This document shows positions 24,542-37,554 of a stretch of 64,000 nt of DNA, piece by piece (position 1 is the first letter of the stretch; the number at the start of each line of letters is the position of its first letter). The stretch comes from Grifola frondosa (lineage: Eukaryota; Basidiomycota; Agaricomycetes; Polyporales; Grifolaceae). The notes beneath the pieces were generated by a model. That model saw only the letters and a program-made list of their open reading frames with translations, did not search any database and was not told where the DNA came from. A program made the translations under genes and the position numbers. The stretch spans positions 124,001-188,000 of the forward strand of contig LUGG01000025.1 in the NCBI GenBank assembly GCA_001683735.1, read 5' to 3'.

Positions 24542-25174
24542 GTCGGTTCAAGAGAGTAGATTGGAACTTGGCGTAGCGAGAATGTTAGAGAATGGTGGGA
24601 CATGTCGATCTTTCCTTTTATGACGAAGCATCCCCAGCCGCTGAAATTCCAGATCTTCGGCAGCATATCGTGTACGATTCCACCAAGCGGAAATGATGAG
24701 CGAAATACGTGATGATCGGTGTGTACGATGACCTGCTGACGGTGAACATGAGTCAGCGAGACTTGGTGGTGAGGTTTTGTTACAAATAACTTCTGTATAT
24801 GAAGCAAAAGTCTCGCCCTAGATGATAATCTTAATGCGCTATACCCGACCTCACCTTCGAAACGTGTAGGAAAAATGCTGAGTGTCCACTGTCGCAGCGA
24901 ACGTATCAGGCGCACAGATCTGGCACGTGTCTTTGTTCAATGATCGGCCTCTTAAGGAATGTCGACTTCCTTATTTGCTGAAAGAGGTGCGGTATTAGTA
25001 CTAGTAGTCCTTGCACGACTGCCACAGATTTCGAGCATGTAGCTTGGAAATATCTTGTAAGTCTAAATTCATCCGCAATATTCTTAGGCATGTCATAGGG
25101 CCTTATAGCTGTTGGCATCTCTGGAATCATCCGAAATCATCCAATTTGCACGGTATAAATAAGCTTATGATGAT
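24542..25174. other. intergenic, promoter of FAD hydroxylase
   Basis: About 630 nt between the hydroxylase start and the COY1 stop, both on the minus strand. A long minus-strand frame overlaps it (to 24915) but has no family resemblance. Confidence 0.4.
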
Positions 25175-28100
25175 CTACGATGTTCCGTACGGACTAGGTT
25201 GACGCTGTAACTGTGATCCAGACGACGCTGTGCACTCGTACGACGTAAACATGACCAACAGATGCAGCACGATCGCATAACAAATGAACGCGGTCCGTGT
25301 ACGTCGGTTGCCGAGGATGGCTCGCGTCAGCACAAGCACGCCTCTCTCCAGAACATTCAGAGACTCATAAGCGCGTGTCGCTTCCTGAAGTTCCAGAATA
25401 CCAAAGCAAGGCTAAAAGTGAGAAATTGACCGTCGGAGCGAGTAGAGGTGACTCACCCTCCCGCGGAAGGCCTGGAATGGATTCATCGCTTCCTCACTGG
25501 ATTAAATGGATCAGGTGCCAGTCATACACGGAAGTATGAACGATCGGGAACGTACTATCTGGCGCGGTACTTAGTCATATCGTCTGACCGGCCTGAAGAA
25601 GAGGGCAGAGGATCAAGAGTCGACGGCCTAGCAGCAGCATCTTCACGGTAGCTCTGCATGTAGCGGACTTTCTCGTATAGCTTGAGGTTGTCCGCTTGCA
25701 GACTCTTGACCTGCGGTTCGGACATAGTTAATGTAACATTACATACATAGAGCAACGAGAAAATACAAACCTCTGCACGTAGCTCGGAGATAATATTGAA
25801 TTGTTTGCGAAGTTCCTATGTTCTATTTCAGTGAACGGCCATAGCTACCAACACACTACCTACCTCCTCTAACTCGCCATTCCGTTGTCGGAAGCGATCT
25901 CTTTGGCTAGTGACAATCGGTAAGATGGACGTGTCCGCAGAAGACGTGAATGGGATGGGACTATTTCTAGCAGGAGTATCCTGAATCCCATTACCTGTTA
26001 GTCATGTCACGCCACATAAATAACAACGCAAACTGACACTTGCCTTCTTGCCAAGGTCTAATCCAGCAAGCGCATCCGTCTGCGCCGCCAGTTCGGCGGG
26101 AGAAACAGCGCCATTGAGATCGCCATTGGACTTGCGCTGTTCCATCTGAAGGAGGTCATTCTCGAGTCTCTCGTTCAGCGCCCGCTGCTTATCGAGCTCG
26201 GACTCGGTCAGTACGAGCTGTGTCTGTGTAGCCTGTAGCGAGGCCTCGAGCTCGCCGTGCAGGATCTGACATAAATAATTAAATAAGTGAATACGAGGGC
26301 AAGGGTTGACCAACGTACGCGGAACTTGGTGAGCTCCTCAAGGATGCGCTTATTCTTCGTTGCGAGGAGAACCTCGAGAGACTTGCCGTGCTGTGCATTG
26401 GCCTTGTCCGCGTTGGGATCTGGGAGATGCAGGCCGAGCGCGCCGCCGCGGCCCTCCGTGGGGATGCCGTCGTAATCCTCATCCTCATCCAGTCCGGCAA
26501 ACTCGACATACTGTTAAACAGAATGGGATGCTTTTAGACGTACAAACATCGCAGGAGGGAGGGTCTGACCTTCATGATTTCAAGTTCACGCTTGAGCTCG
26601 TCGTAATCGCCGTACTGCTTGAGTTTTTGTTTGAGCTGCTCTACTTCGCCTGCCTAAATCATGAAGTGATTAACAGATTACAGAGGATATGCGACGAGGG
26701 AAGAAATTGATAGAGCGTCATCCTGAAAAACTGCGTACCTTCTTCTGTAGGTCCTTGGAAAGATTCTTCTAGCTTCTTGGCAGCCGCAGCTTGGGCTTCA
26801 CTCGTCGCAAGCTTCTGCGTCTCCAGCGCTTGAGAGAGGCGGTCTGTCTCGGATTCCAATTCAGTGACCTTGGACTCGTATTCCTTCAGACTGCGGAGCG
26901 TTTGAGGTTCAAATCGTGTCATGTATTGCAGAACCTACCGGTCAGCACTCTCGTTCCCGCTTTTCATTGCCTCGATCTCCAGCACGAAGAAGCTCCTGTG
27001 ATGAATTTTAATGGGCATGTACCATATCGAAGAGTCAATCCATTGACGCACATTTCGTCGTTCAACCGTAGCAACTCGACTGTTCGCATGCTCTAGGTCG
27101 GCCACCATCATGTCCAACTCAGCAAGTTTCGCAACAACTTCCTGGTCTGCGGAAATTATCACATTACGAGGGGAAGATGGAGTAATGAATAGTACCCTGT
27201 ACCTTGGCGTTGTGTGTGATCAAACAACTTAGCTTGATTGGACTCATTCGAGACGCGTAGCTCTCGAAGCTGGCTCTTAGTGAGCGCAACTTGGCGTTGG
27301 AGGTCCTGTTCACTGTCGTTCCGCATGTCACGGAGGTGTCCACACCCAGTATCACTTATGCTCACCGCTCCTCGTAGTTCCGCATCTTCTCATCGTATGT
27401 CGCGTTGAGCTCATTCTCCTTCTGAGTTACCTTTTCCTGAATCATGTCTTCCATCTACGCTCACGAACTCAGTCATAGCTATGACAGTGCGACTCCCAAT
27501 AACGCACCTTCTGCTCAAGCTGTTCGATACGCGCATCTGATTTCTTCTTCGCGGTTTCGAGCGATGACGAATCACTCAGTCGTTTGCGCAGTTCCGTGTT
27601 CTCATCGCGAGCCCGTTGAAGCTCTAATTCTAGCTCTCGAGCCTCAGCTACTTTGACTGTTTGATCCTGGCAATGCATGTAGTATTGAATACTAAGAAGA
27701 GCGTGTGTCCCAAATTACGCACTACAGCAACCTCCAGAAGCGGGTAGGGGTCAGGCGCTTCTGCGAGTACTTTGTACACGTTGAGGAAGGCATTCTCTGC
27801 GGACTTGGAACGTTTGGTAAGGTTATCAATCTCTGTCTGGTATGCTGTGAATACCAGAAGTTATAATTCACAGTCGTTGGGCTGCACAAAACCAATATCA
27901 GACCTTTCAGGAGTGTTTTGAATGCCGTGAGTTTATCCTCGTCGGGTATCTTCTTGAATTCTGCAGTCTAAATTTGTTGGGAGAAGTGCACAGAGAGGAA
28001 CAGAAAACGAATGACCTTTAGTGCGATCCGCAAGACCTTTGCGGCCTACGACACTCTCCTTCTGGTTCTCTACCAGCTCGATTCCTTGGGCATCCAAGGT

Positions 28101-28226
28101 CTTCTGGAGTTCCGAGAGATTAATGTCTAGCGAACGCAATGTAAACACTGGATCAGATGGACATATACGCGTATATATACCCTTCCATGTTGATAGAGCT
28201 CCCGAGAAATTCTGTTCGGAGGTCAT
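25175..28226 (-). CDS. COY1: Golgi coiled-coil protein Coy1/CASP
   Basis: Golgi membrane tether of the CASP family (the short membrane-anchored product of animal CUX1; Coy1 in yeast), acting in intra-Golgi vesicle traffic. The ATG 28226 gives an N-terminus [18 protein letters not shown], spliced over about 28133-28184 and matching the CASP 'W-x-x-DL-LQ-LD' start. Many short exons encode several hundred residues of coiled coil (for example [20 protein letters not shown] and [16 protein letters not shown]) with the conserved [14 protein letters not shown] segment. The last exon (25175-25384) carries the tail-anchor region: [20 protein letters not shown] then the membrane span [20 protein letters not shown]. 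The short luminal tail ends PSPYGTS. It is divergent from the uS9m gene. Confidence 0.9.
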
Positions 28227-28558
28227 CCCTGAGGGTTGCGGTCCTACAACACTGCAGACCTGAGTCGACTAATATTGAATACACTGACAAAGCTTGGGAT
28301 ACGACAAAGAGTCCCGCTCAGCAATGATGAAGATGAACAGGAGTTTGTGAAATCCAGCACAACAAGTGTCGGCTGGTGCATGCACATCGTCATGAACGCG
28401 AGAGTCCTCTTCGCTGAGAAAGGAAGGTCTTTCCCATCACGTTGCCTGAAATTGTGTTAGCAGGCTGCTCGCTGCTTTCGACGACAAGCTCGAGCCTTCA
28501 ACCTCGCACGCGTCCCACAGTCTCCGGCTCTGTCTACCTTCTGGGGCTGTCCGCGGCC
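28227..28558. promoter_or_regulatory. divergent promoter COY1 / uS9m
   Basis: 332 nt between the two start codons, carrying the 5' leaders of both genes. No clear TATA box. Confidence 0.4.
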
Positions 28559-29799
28559 ATGAACATCGCGAAGCAGATGATGGGCGGCGCCCTTCGTCGT
28601 ACATATGCTACAGCGCCCTACGTTCCTGCAGCCTCCCTCGAAGGCATGCAGCGACGTTATAATGGGCCTCCTACTAAATCAAAGCCGGAATCCCCCACAT
28701 TCTATACCGCCCGCTCATCCTACTATGATGAGGTTATTTCCCTCGAGTCTGCTATTCACCAGACGCGTTCCGCTCTCCGAACGCTCCAGCTTTTGAACCT
28801 GCCCAAATTCGCTCGAGACTCTCTGCCGCCACTGCAGCCGGTCTGGAAGACGAAGCTCGCCCTCAACGAGGATCTCAGCACCAAACTCTCTACTGCCCGA
28901 TATCGCAGGGTCATCGATCTCCTCAACGAGTTGAACGATTACCGTAATGTTGCACAGACCGCGGGATGCGAGGGACTCGCCGCTGCCATCCAATCCATGC
29001 TGGACAACTTCGAGCCGGAAAACAAGGAGGCTGTCCTTGCGCGGGGGAAGAGAAAGCCTGTGACGTTTGACGAGTATGGCCGAACGTATACTGTGGGTCG
29101 GAGGAAAGAAAGCTCTGCCCGTGTTTGGGTCATTGCCGTCCAGCCACCCCCGGAAGAGCCTGCAGCAGCACCACCTCTGTCTGCTGTAGCGCAATCTGTT
29201 TCGGATGAAGCCTCAGCACCAGTGGACAACGCAGCCTCCTCATCCGTAGATCTCGTCCCTGAGACCAGCGGTCCACTGTCCTTTACATTACCCCCGACTC
29301 CCGTAAAAGTAACTACCACCAACATTTTAATCAACAACACTCCTCTACACCAATATTTGTAAGTCCTCTTTACAATGTGGCCTCGCCGGTTTAACATTCC
29401 ACACACGCAGCCCACTTCTTTCTGACCGGGAACGCGTGATCCGCCCGTTCAAGATTGCTGGTTTACTCGGAGCATATAATGTCTTCGCCCTGGCCAGAGG
29501 AGGTGGCACAACTGGCCAAAGCGGGGCTGTCAGCCTTGGCATTGCGAAAGCGCTAGCTGCGCATGTGCCGGATGTCGAAGTACTTCTTCGAAGAGGTTAG
29601 TCCCAGCCTGTGTATCGTCAGTGCCAACTAACAATAAGTTGGATTTTACAGCGAAGTTGCTGAGGCGTGATCCTCGTATGGTAGAGCGGAAGAAGACCGG
29701 CAGGGCGAAGGCTCGTAAGGCGGTATGTACTCGACACTTTCTCGCGAGCCCACACCTTGACATTTGCTGGGGTTACAGTACACTTGGGTCAAGCGTTGA
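28559..29799 (+). CDS. MRPS9: mitochondrial ribosomal protein uS9m
   Basis: Small-subunit mitoribosomal protein. Exons 28559-29358, 29411-29595, 29652-29722 and 29779-29799 join in frame to 358 aa. The N-terminus ([18 protein letters not shown]) is basic, lacks acidic residues and fits a mitochondrial presequence. The S9 core shows the [17 protein letters not shown] start, [12 protein letters not shown], the [19 protein letters not shown] block and the end [20 protein letters not shown], with the last exon encoding only YTWVKR. This basic tail reaches the decoding site in S9 proteins. A Pro/Ala/Ser-rich insert lies between the first beta strand and ILINN. The last exon of seven codons is small but required by the family. 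Confidence 0.95.
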
Positions 29800-30051
29800 A
29801 TCCATTTGGGAATTAGTTTTATCCACTGGTACGACTAACATTGACTACGCTGCTTTCGCAATGAAGTTTTCTGTTCTCTTTCCGAAGTGATTGGTTGAGT
29901 TCTGCGACATAGATGCACTGAGACAAGCAGATTATTGTAGTGGAAACATCGACTCGCGAAACAAACGATTTCAGCTCTAGCAAGCGGACAGTAAGACTTG
30001 CATGACATATAGATATTAAGGACACGCGAAATCGCGGTCTGCCTAACGGTA

Positions 30052-31573
30052 CTATTCGTACACATAGCAAAGAGATCCTCCGGTAGTGTTCATCACATCA
30101 CGGATGGCCACCTCCGCAGGCATTGTGGAGTTGAGCTATGATTATTGATATGAATCAGACTCAAGAATTAGTTAAAGGGAACTTACGGATAATTCGGGTG
30201 GCATCCCGTTTGGGTAATCGTGTAAAGCCTGAAGATTCGTGATATTTTGGACCGACCCACCCTTGTAAGCCCAAAAATTGGACGCGCTCTTGTGTTGCCA
30301 ATCATACCAAACCTTGTCCACCATCTATCAATAATTTGGCGATCGCCGTCAGATTCATATAGATATTGACGCAAGTTAACAGTGATAAACCGCGTGGTGC
30401 AGCCAAAACATGGGCTCTATAGGTTGTGTCACTATAATACTCTACCTTGCAGAGAAATGATCCTCGACTTATCGTTTGCAGACCAAGTTGGGCCAGGCGT
30501 GCAGTTCGCTGGCGCGTTAATCGGGCATTGACATGCAAGATCACTATAAAAACAGTCAGCATCAACACTCGAGGATAATATGTGGAGTGCGAACCCTCCA
30601 AGTATGAGGTGTACACCACCATGAGCGTCCTATAGCACAGGTGATCAGAAACAGCAAGAAACTTATCTCTTTCACTGACATACCTCCGGCTGCTCAAATG
30701 CAAACTGGAAGCCAACGAAATCTCCTGGAGTCCAGTTTATCAACGCAGTTATTGCTTCCAGAGTGAAGCTCGCATTAGCATCCATACCTTCATTAGGGAA
30801 GATCGGGAGGACTGCGTTGAGGCCAAAGTATGGCTGAAGCGTGAAGTTTCGGCGAAGAATATGCGGGGAAGGATACGAAATGGAGAAGTCGGTAAATGCA
30901 CCGTCTGTGACTGAAAAATCTTTCGCAGGTGCCCCCCAACCGCCAAGACCACTGACAGAGTCGGCCTCTTGAAAAATGGTGCCATGATGTACGTACGCAG
31001 AATCTGCGCTCCGCTTGTCAGCACTCTTACGACCCGGAACCATAGTCTGAGCGAACCTATGGTCCAGTTCCAGTACCGAAAAGCGCCTTTGAAGCCGCAT
31101 TTGTCTTTCAGCGCCGTCTCGTACACTGCAACATACCACCGATGGAACGGAAGAAAGAGGCCAGTACCATGAATCTAAAAAGGCGTTATTCCTTGAAGGT
31201 CCCAGTGGAGCGACTATAGCAAGCTCACGCGGGTGTTTAGATCCATGTGCATGTAGACGAAGTCGTCGTAAAAGCTGCCAGACTTGTTTACTGGCGGTAT
31301 CTTCGATACAAATGGATTGACAGAAGGGGTGAGAGCATTGGTGTGCGGATAGTCGGTCAGGCACTGTAGAGATTCGTCTCGGTCAAATGAGCGGTGATAT
31401 GGGGATGGGTAGCTACATACCTTGACCGCCCTAATCCATTCTGCTCGTTCCAAGGCAGACAGGCTGCGCCACTCCTTTCTAATGGACGGGGTCTTGCAGC
31501 GGTTTGCTTCAGCAGTGCTTTGAGAAAGCAATGTGACAATGATCACCACAGCACAGAGCTGAAGCCTGAACAT
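30052..31573 (-). CDS. secreted tyrosinase (type 3 copper enzyme)
   Basis: Polyphenol oxidase that oxidises mono- or diphenols to quinones. The ATG 31573 starts a signal peptide (hydrophobic core AVVIIVTLLSQSTAEA). CuA ligands appear in VYMHMDLN and in HGTGLFLPFHRWYVAVYE, with FRYWNWT after. CuB ligands appear as GAHGGVHLILGG and DPLFLLHHAMVDKVWYDW. The protein lacks the long C-terminal lid domain of mushroom cytosolic tyrosinases and ends shortly after CuB (VMNTTGGSLCYVYE), as in the short secreted tyrosinases of Agaricomycetes. Several 50-70-nt introns interrupt it; the last is about 30134-30185. Several potential N-glycosylation sites (NKSG, NFTL, NASF, NCT) fit secretion. Confidence 0.92.
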
Positions 31574-32268
31574 AATATCGAGCTTTAGCAGAGTATGCCG
31601 CAGGTGCCTGGCTGAGATGGCTGCCGATTAAATAGCATCACATTCAAAGAGGACTTCTGTTTCAGTCTTTTGGGCCCCCAAATCACAATCAAAACTTCTG
31701 CAAAGAGCAAAGAGCATCATGAGAATGCTTCCTGATATTCAAGGTAAAGACCCTTACCGTCCGACCATTCTTCCGACCTCAATCGGACACCCTAGAACAC
31801 GAGCACCACTAAGATGCTTCTTGCGATGACAGCGACTTGATGCCGGCCAATCATTGGGAGCACAGGACGTTTTAGAGATGAAGATGGGAGGAACGGACAA
31901 TTGGCCAAGTGACCGTACTAACACGTCTGTCATCGTATGAATTGGCAGCTACCACCTTGCATTTCGTGATGACCACACTAAAGATCGAGTACCGCGGCAC
32001 CGAGAATCATGTCCGAGGTTCATAGTTCTGAGCAGCTGATGTATTGTGAGCGAGTGTATCTGATCTGCTGCAGGTTCTTCTGATAAAAAGCAAGCGTGCA
32101 AGCAGACTGCAGGCATGAGATAGTGTGCAGCACATGCAATCGCGCATGATCACCCAACACGCACATGCGACCGAGATGCAGTCGGATCATCCGATGAGTA
32201 GGAGCCCGAGGCCTTCTCATTTGCGAGATCGCCGATACGATGAAAAAAATCGCGGTACAATCTAGTGG
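31574..32268. other. intergenic, nothing recognised
   Basis: About 700 nt between the tyrosinase start and the stop of the next leftward gene; it should contain the tyrosinase promoter. No conserved frame. Confidence 0.4.
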
Positions 32269-34090
32269 TCACCAGTATCTATTTGCATCGGGAGTTACAT
32301 CGTTAGCCATACGCAATGTAACAATCATCCCGCTTAGACTTGAGAACTGCGATCGTATCAGATCAGCATAAGAACCCAGAATAAATAGCAAGAAAGAGGG
32401 AGACGTACGCCATTGCCGATGAAGACTTGAGCCCGTTGTCCAACGAGCATATCTATGGCTTGTGCGATATATTTTTGTTCATGATTCAAGACCAAATCCC
32501 TACTGCTCGCAATATTCTTCCAGGGATATTTCGCCTCCAGGGCATCCTTCAGCTCTGCTATCCACGACGCCGGTCCGTTCGTCATAATATAGACGTTCTC
32601 TAAGCCGCTCCCCGCGTTCGTCTGCCGGATTTCCTCGACCCGCTCCACAATCTTGTCCGTCTCCGGATAACAGTGAAGGTCGTATAATTCTTTCCTCTTT
32701 TCAGCGGGAGCATCTGACATGATGGATTCCCATTTATCAGGAAGCGAGGGAAAGAGTTCGGTCCTGTCCAGCCAGATGAGATTCGCGATAGGTATTTGCA
32801 GTGTTGTTTGAAGTCGCCGCGCCTAACGTGCAAGACCAGTAGCCCCGGTAATGGCTCGTATCGTCCTTCACCCATCTCGAACGGTAAAGAGGAAAGGTAC
32901 GGCTGATGGACGACGTTGGCGATATCGTCTCGCGGTTGTTGTCAAAGGCGAGTTCGACGAGGGTGGACCAGCTGAAACCAGTCATAATAGGCGACGTCGA
33001 AAGCAGCGGCCAATTATCAAGTAGCCTATCTCCGTCGGCGAAGAGCCTATTATGACTTAGCGTGGTACAATATGCCGTAGCTTCGCGGCTTACCATATAT
33101 CAAAAATTGAATGCGAAGTGTGCTCGATCTCGACACACTTGTCGTCAATTGAGTTGAGTTTCTGTATCCATGCTTGAATAATAGTCTCAGCAGATGGATT
33201 GACCGATGCGCCGTTGACGTCTTCACTCCGGAATGATGGTACGCGTGGGGCAAGCTTTGTTGAAAACCTCTGGGTGACGGAGCGAGGAGTTCGATCGCCC
33301 TCAGGAAAGGTTCCCCACGATGGCCCTATTGCAAAATCAGAATGATGATAAATATGTCAAGATGGTTCGAGGTGAACTGACCTCGAATCATAGCAGATAG
33401 AGGAATCCGCGAAGGTATTCGTTTCCAACTGAAGCTCGAATAATCTGAATCGCCATTATCCACGTGTAATTATCGAACACAAAACTATGAATCCTCGTCA
33501 AGGTCTGCAATAAAATTGAAAAACCTTCAACATACGCTCGCTCCGTTCGATACGCAGATACGAGTTGAACAGCAGCTCCTGCATAGCATTCCCCCATCCG
33601 CAACCTAGAGGTTGATTAAGACATTGAACCCGGGAAATGAATAAACGCATGCATACCATGAACATGATTAGCTATCCATAAGTACTTTTCCCCTCCCTCT
33701 GCAAGGATAGCTCCAGATTGTTTTGAGATAGTCGCAGCTCGTGTTCGTGAAACTCTCGTATAAAGGCGGATGCCCCGTAATCCATTTCGAGATCGAAGCG
33801 AGAAGAGCGAACACAGGAACGAAGGCGATGAGGGCGAGGATGAAGATGTTCCTCAAATACCGTTTTGTGAAATTATGTGACACGTCCGAGTCGGGATCAG
33901 CAGTGTCTTCAGGATCCGTATTGTTAAAAGGTAAAGATTCATATGCATAGTCCTGTCGCACGAGGAACTTCCATGGAAGCCAAGAAAGGGAAAGTGGGAG
34001 ATTGAACATATTGTAATGTCCAAGGACGTTACGAAGAATACCAGTCGAATTCGAGCGGGATCGGGTGCAGGCATCTTTATGTACTCCCAT
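32269..34090 (-). CDS. fucosyltransferase-like type II membrane protein
   Basis: Probable Golgi/ER glycosyltransferase related to GDP-fucose transferases. The ATG 34090 leads to a cytosolic N-terminus, an N-glycosylation-rich stretch and one membrane span (YLRNIFILALIAFVPVFALL). After the span comes the region EGGEKYLWIANHVHGMG. The key motif is LLVLHVRRGDFKQHCKYL (HxRRGDF, the GDP-fucose binding signature of alpha-1,2/1,6 and O-fucosyltransferases). Downstream are VYIMTNGPASWIAELKDAL and a C-terminal QAIDMLVGQRAQVFIGNG, spliced to FSSLSGMIVTLRMAN before the stop 32269-32271. The frame shifts near 33750-33761 in a GA repeat (two bases appear to be missing). Acceptor specificity cannot be told. 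Confidence 0.78.
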
Positions 34091-35681
34091 CTTCGTTGGG
34101 AAGAGAGAGGCGACGGTAGATCGCAGTCGAGTGGGCGTGGTCCATCTTAAGTCTTCGACACTGCGACAACGATAGCTTCCTCCGCATCTTCGGCAACACA
34201 CCCGACGGTGCGCAGCGCAGCTTCCGCAGTGCGATCATCGCTTATACCAATTAATCGCATCGCCCGGGAAAAACTGCAGAGGTCAATGTGAGAGACTGAA
34301 TTTACCCCCCTCCTCCAGAAACACGCCAAGTTCATTGCTCGCTTCAAACGACGGTTTGTTTGATGTAGCAAACGCGGAGTGCCGGCGCGAGCGCCAATTC
34401 GTTGATTCGTCGTGAGGAGCGCCTGGCCAATGATACATTACATGAGATGATACACTGAGGAATCCGCGCCCCTACCGTGAGTGTCATCTAGTACATCCGA
34501 TGATACGACGACAATGCCTAACAACGTAGAAGCGTCATGTGGCACTGCCCCGACACTGGGAGTTGAGCTGTTCGGAAGATGGCCGTGATCGTCGGGTAGT
34601 TTAGAGGTGAGGTGTAAGGTTGCACTGGCGGTAGTGGTGCAGTTTTGGCCATTCTTCGAAAATCCTCGAGGAGTTGCTAAATAAGATGAGCGTCGGCCGA
34701 ATACAAAAAAAGGCCTCAGATACTTACATTGTATTCGCATTTGCAGGCTGTATACCGCCTCTCATCAGCATGAATCGTTTTGAATTGTTCACTCACGATT
34801 GGTATGATGAGGATAGCAACAGGAGAAGCTTGATGAGAGATGTCATTTCTGGGGCGCTGTCAGTCAATCACTGGCGCCCGAGCCAGCTCTAACAGCAGCC
34901 ACATCAGTCAGATTCTGCTTTTGTGCCTCTGAATAAGTTGATAGGTTGCTTTTGAGCCAGAAATGCAGGTATGCAAGTAAAGCTGGAGTTTTTCTGATGC
35001 ATGGCAACATATCGAATGTGACTGCAATGGCTAATTCAAGCATCGCTCAACCCCCGCAATGATATATCGATCACATCTCTGCAGCTACTTACCTTGATAT
35101 TCGTACTGGCTGTGTAGTGTGCTATGTGTCTCACCTCAGGTTTCAGGCCATAGATCTCGAGTTGAAATTTTTGAAAAGGACCACGATCCCTTCTCGCCGC
35201 TGTGAAGTGATACTACTGCCTGACGTATGTATAAGAACAACCAAGCAAACAAGAAAACGGTCCGCCCGCCCATCAAAGTCCTCGCAAAAATCATACCAAT
35301 GTAGGCAGCTGCAGCACGAATATGTCCATTTTCAACGCCAGGTTCATTCTGGAGCATTGATAACACTTTGCCCAGTCCGTCGCTTCGCAACGAGATTCGC
35401 GAGCAAACCGAACCTCTATCGATGCACGAAGCCCCTGTACATCGTCATAATGTTAGCTAGTCCACAAATTTTAATAACGGATACCAGCCACTCGAACACG
35501 TGGCAAACGAGCTGAAATGTCCCAAAATTTACAGCTGGGCCGACGGATGACAGGCGGACTAAGAAAAAGTGCAAACGTAACGGCCATAGGAGGGATCCAA
35601 CTTGAATCATTCATTATGGTGATACAATCCGCGTGGTGTGATATGTAAAGGTTCCGAGGTAAGAACGGTATGAACCTTCGA
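34091..35681. other. 1.6-kb gene-free region
   Basis: Lies between the starts/stops of two leftward genes. Only short frames without motifs; no repeats stand out. If a gene exists here it has only small exons that I cannot recognise. Confidence 0.4.
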
Positions 35682-36987
35682 TTAGGCGCCACAGATAGTA
35701 ACTCTCGCATTTCCTGCAAGACGCCCTCAACCTATAAAGTGAGACGCCTGTGAGAACAAGCGCTTGCGTGAAGAGCCGATCTCGTGCTCACCTGGGCGTC
35801 CAGCTGGCCTGCGCATAATCGTCTCGAACGTTCTCTGCAAAGTATCTATTTCCACAAGGGAAAGATGAGCGCGGCGCCTCAGGCATAGTTTATTGACAGC
35901 AACACAGGAAATGTCACCTTTGGACGCCGCCAAGCTTCTCGTAGCCTTCTTCAGCGAATTTGCACTGCATACGGATCATAGCCTCAAAGCTCGGTCAAAG
36001 TAGGGCACACGGAGGTCAGTAGCTGTGGGAGTTCTGATATGAGTTGTTCGTTGACATATCGAACACCTCCTTGGTTTCATCATGCTCTTGCTGGGCCTGT
36101 AGGCGGTGTAAGAAATAAATCAATCAGGAAGATGTGATGGGAAGACGCACTCGCGGAAGTTTGGTCGGATCTTCGCTAGGTTTTGCGATCAATTTGTTCA
36201 TCCTGCTCCTTGCCGCGTCATAGTCAAGTAGCTAGAAGGTTTCTGAGCAACAAAGGCGCAGTATTTGTAAAATTCTCAGTACCTTCTTATTGCGTTTATT
36301 TATATGTTCATTGACAATCGGAAAAAGTGCATTCATCTTGCCGAGCGGCTCCATAACAGTCGTACGATATGGCGCGTCCTGCAGTCGAGTCTGAGTGCAA
36401 CGAAGAATAAACGAACATTGTTGCGCACCAGTTCCCTGCCGATGCCCGTATCAAGGTCATCCACAGCGCGCTTGTACGAATGTGCAGCCATGGCGCTATC
36501 AGATCCCTTGTCGGCGGCGCCGTAGAATACATCGAACGTGTCGGCGAGCCGGCCCTGTGCGGCAGTCATCGCTGGTAACGTCCACGACACGGTCAACGCA
36601 TGCACACACCGCCAAAAGCAGCTGTGCGCACCTCTCATAGCATCCAGGTACCCTTTGCTGTCTTTCTGGAGTGCTTGACATTCCTTCTCGAAACTATCTC
36701 GAGCTGTCAGTTGCGATAGCGGTTGCCGATAGAGGTGACGCACATCTTATACTTGGCCTCCTCATCAGCAAATTCTCTGTCGACCGTGCGTTCAAGATGA
36801 CCTGTTTTTTGAAGGAGCTACCAGAAAGGGGCTGTGAGCGGTGCCCGCGACGCTAAGATCGGGTGCGAGATTGCGTACAGTGGTTCCCGCACGGTTCATA
36901 GACTTTTTGAAGCTATTACAAAATCATAGCGGTTATACAAAGTGTGAGAGAGAAAGACAAGCGGATTGCATACCCTGACCAACTCAT
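35682..36987 (-). CDS. RVS161: BAR-domain protein Rvs161/Hob3, with several frame breaks
   Basis: N-BAR protein (amphiphysin family) that curves membranes in endocytosis and organises actin at cortical patches. The first exon encodes MSWSG (ATG 36987), then FKKSMNRAGTT, LLQKTGHLERTVDREFADEE, KECQALQKDSKGYLDAMR, MTAAQGRLADTFDVFYGAAD and LDAPYRTTVMEPLGKMNALF. Further down are LLDYDAARSRMNKLIAKPSE, FAEEGYEKLGGVQ, YFAENVRDDYAQ and VEGVLQEMREL, ending ICGA at 35682. Conserved residues are nearly perfect. Yet single bases are missing near 36695-36706 (two), 36052, 36011-36025, 35995, 35805 and 35695, mostly in doublet or triplet runs. I infer sequencing deletions; a true pseudogene is the alternative. 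Family length is about 265 aa, as here. Confidence 0.88.
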
Positions 36988-37554
36988 TTTGTCACGTAGG
37001 GCGACGGTGGGGTAAGGGGGCGGAGGACAGGTGGGCACTGCGCTGTACGGAGGTTGCAACCCGTCTAGATCCCAGATGGGGATCATACTGTATTACGTAA
37101 TCATATTTTGATGCTGAGCCCTAACCTGAATGTCTGTCTTGCCCAAGGAACTAGGCTCACTGCTCCAGCGTGCATTGCAAAGTAAGTGCAAAGTCCTGGT
37201 GCAAAGTTACCTTCCCACAAAAAATTAAAGCTTATTTCGAAATAGATGTATTTATTAGTTTTCAGTTTATACACGGGGACGCCACAGTTGGTCGAGAGGC
37301 CGATACCGCTGTGGCAGGCTTCTCCTGTCGCGTTATTGGCATAGATAGGAACTCTACCGTGAATACCGGTCCCCTTAACACATGCGTGCTCCAACAAGCT
37401 CCAAGAAATGGCCCCTCCCGACAGTAAGATGTTGGAGCTGATTTTTGTCAACCCTCGGGCACTCCCCGAGGCAGTCCTCGTCTGACAATTCCTACGGCCG
37501 GACGCCGACTGGTTTAGTATAAATTCTCCAGCTCGCATTACGAAAAAACATACC
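36988..37554. promoter_or_regulatory. divergent intergenic region RVS161 / NmrA-like
   Basis: 567 nt separate the two start codons. It must hold both promoters. Near the NmrA-like start there is a TATA-like TAGTATAAATT (about 37516-37526), a plausible core element about 30 nt upstream of the start codon. Confidence 0.4.

Noticed and set aside
24427..24915. 162-residue minus-strand frame overlapping the start of the FAD hydroxylase
   Set aside because: Different frame from the conserved hydroxylase, no motif, and it covers the promoter region; a chance frame.
22448..31573. Secondary-metabolite cluster of FAD hydroxylase and tyrosinase
   Set aside because: They are separated by housekeeping genes (COY1, uS9m) and no backbone synthase, transporter or regulator is present.
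35682..36987. Natural pseudogene of RVS161
   Set aside because: Conserved residues are intact and only single-base losses are seen, with no damaging substitutions; sequencing deletions are more likely, though not proven.
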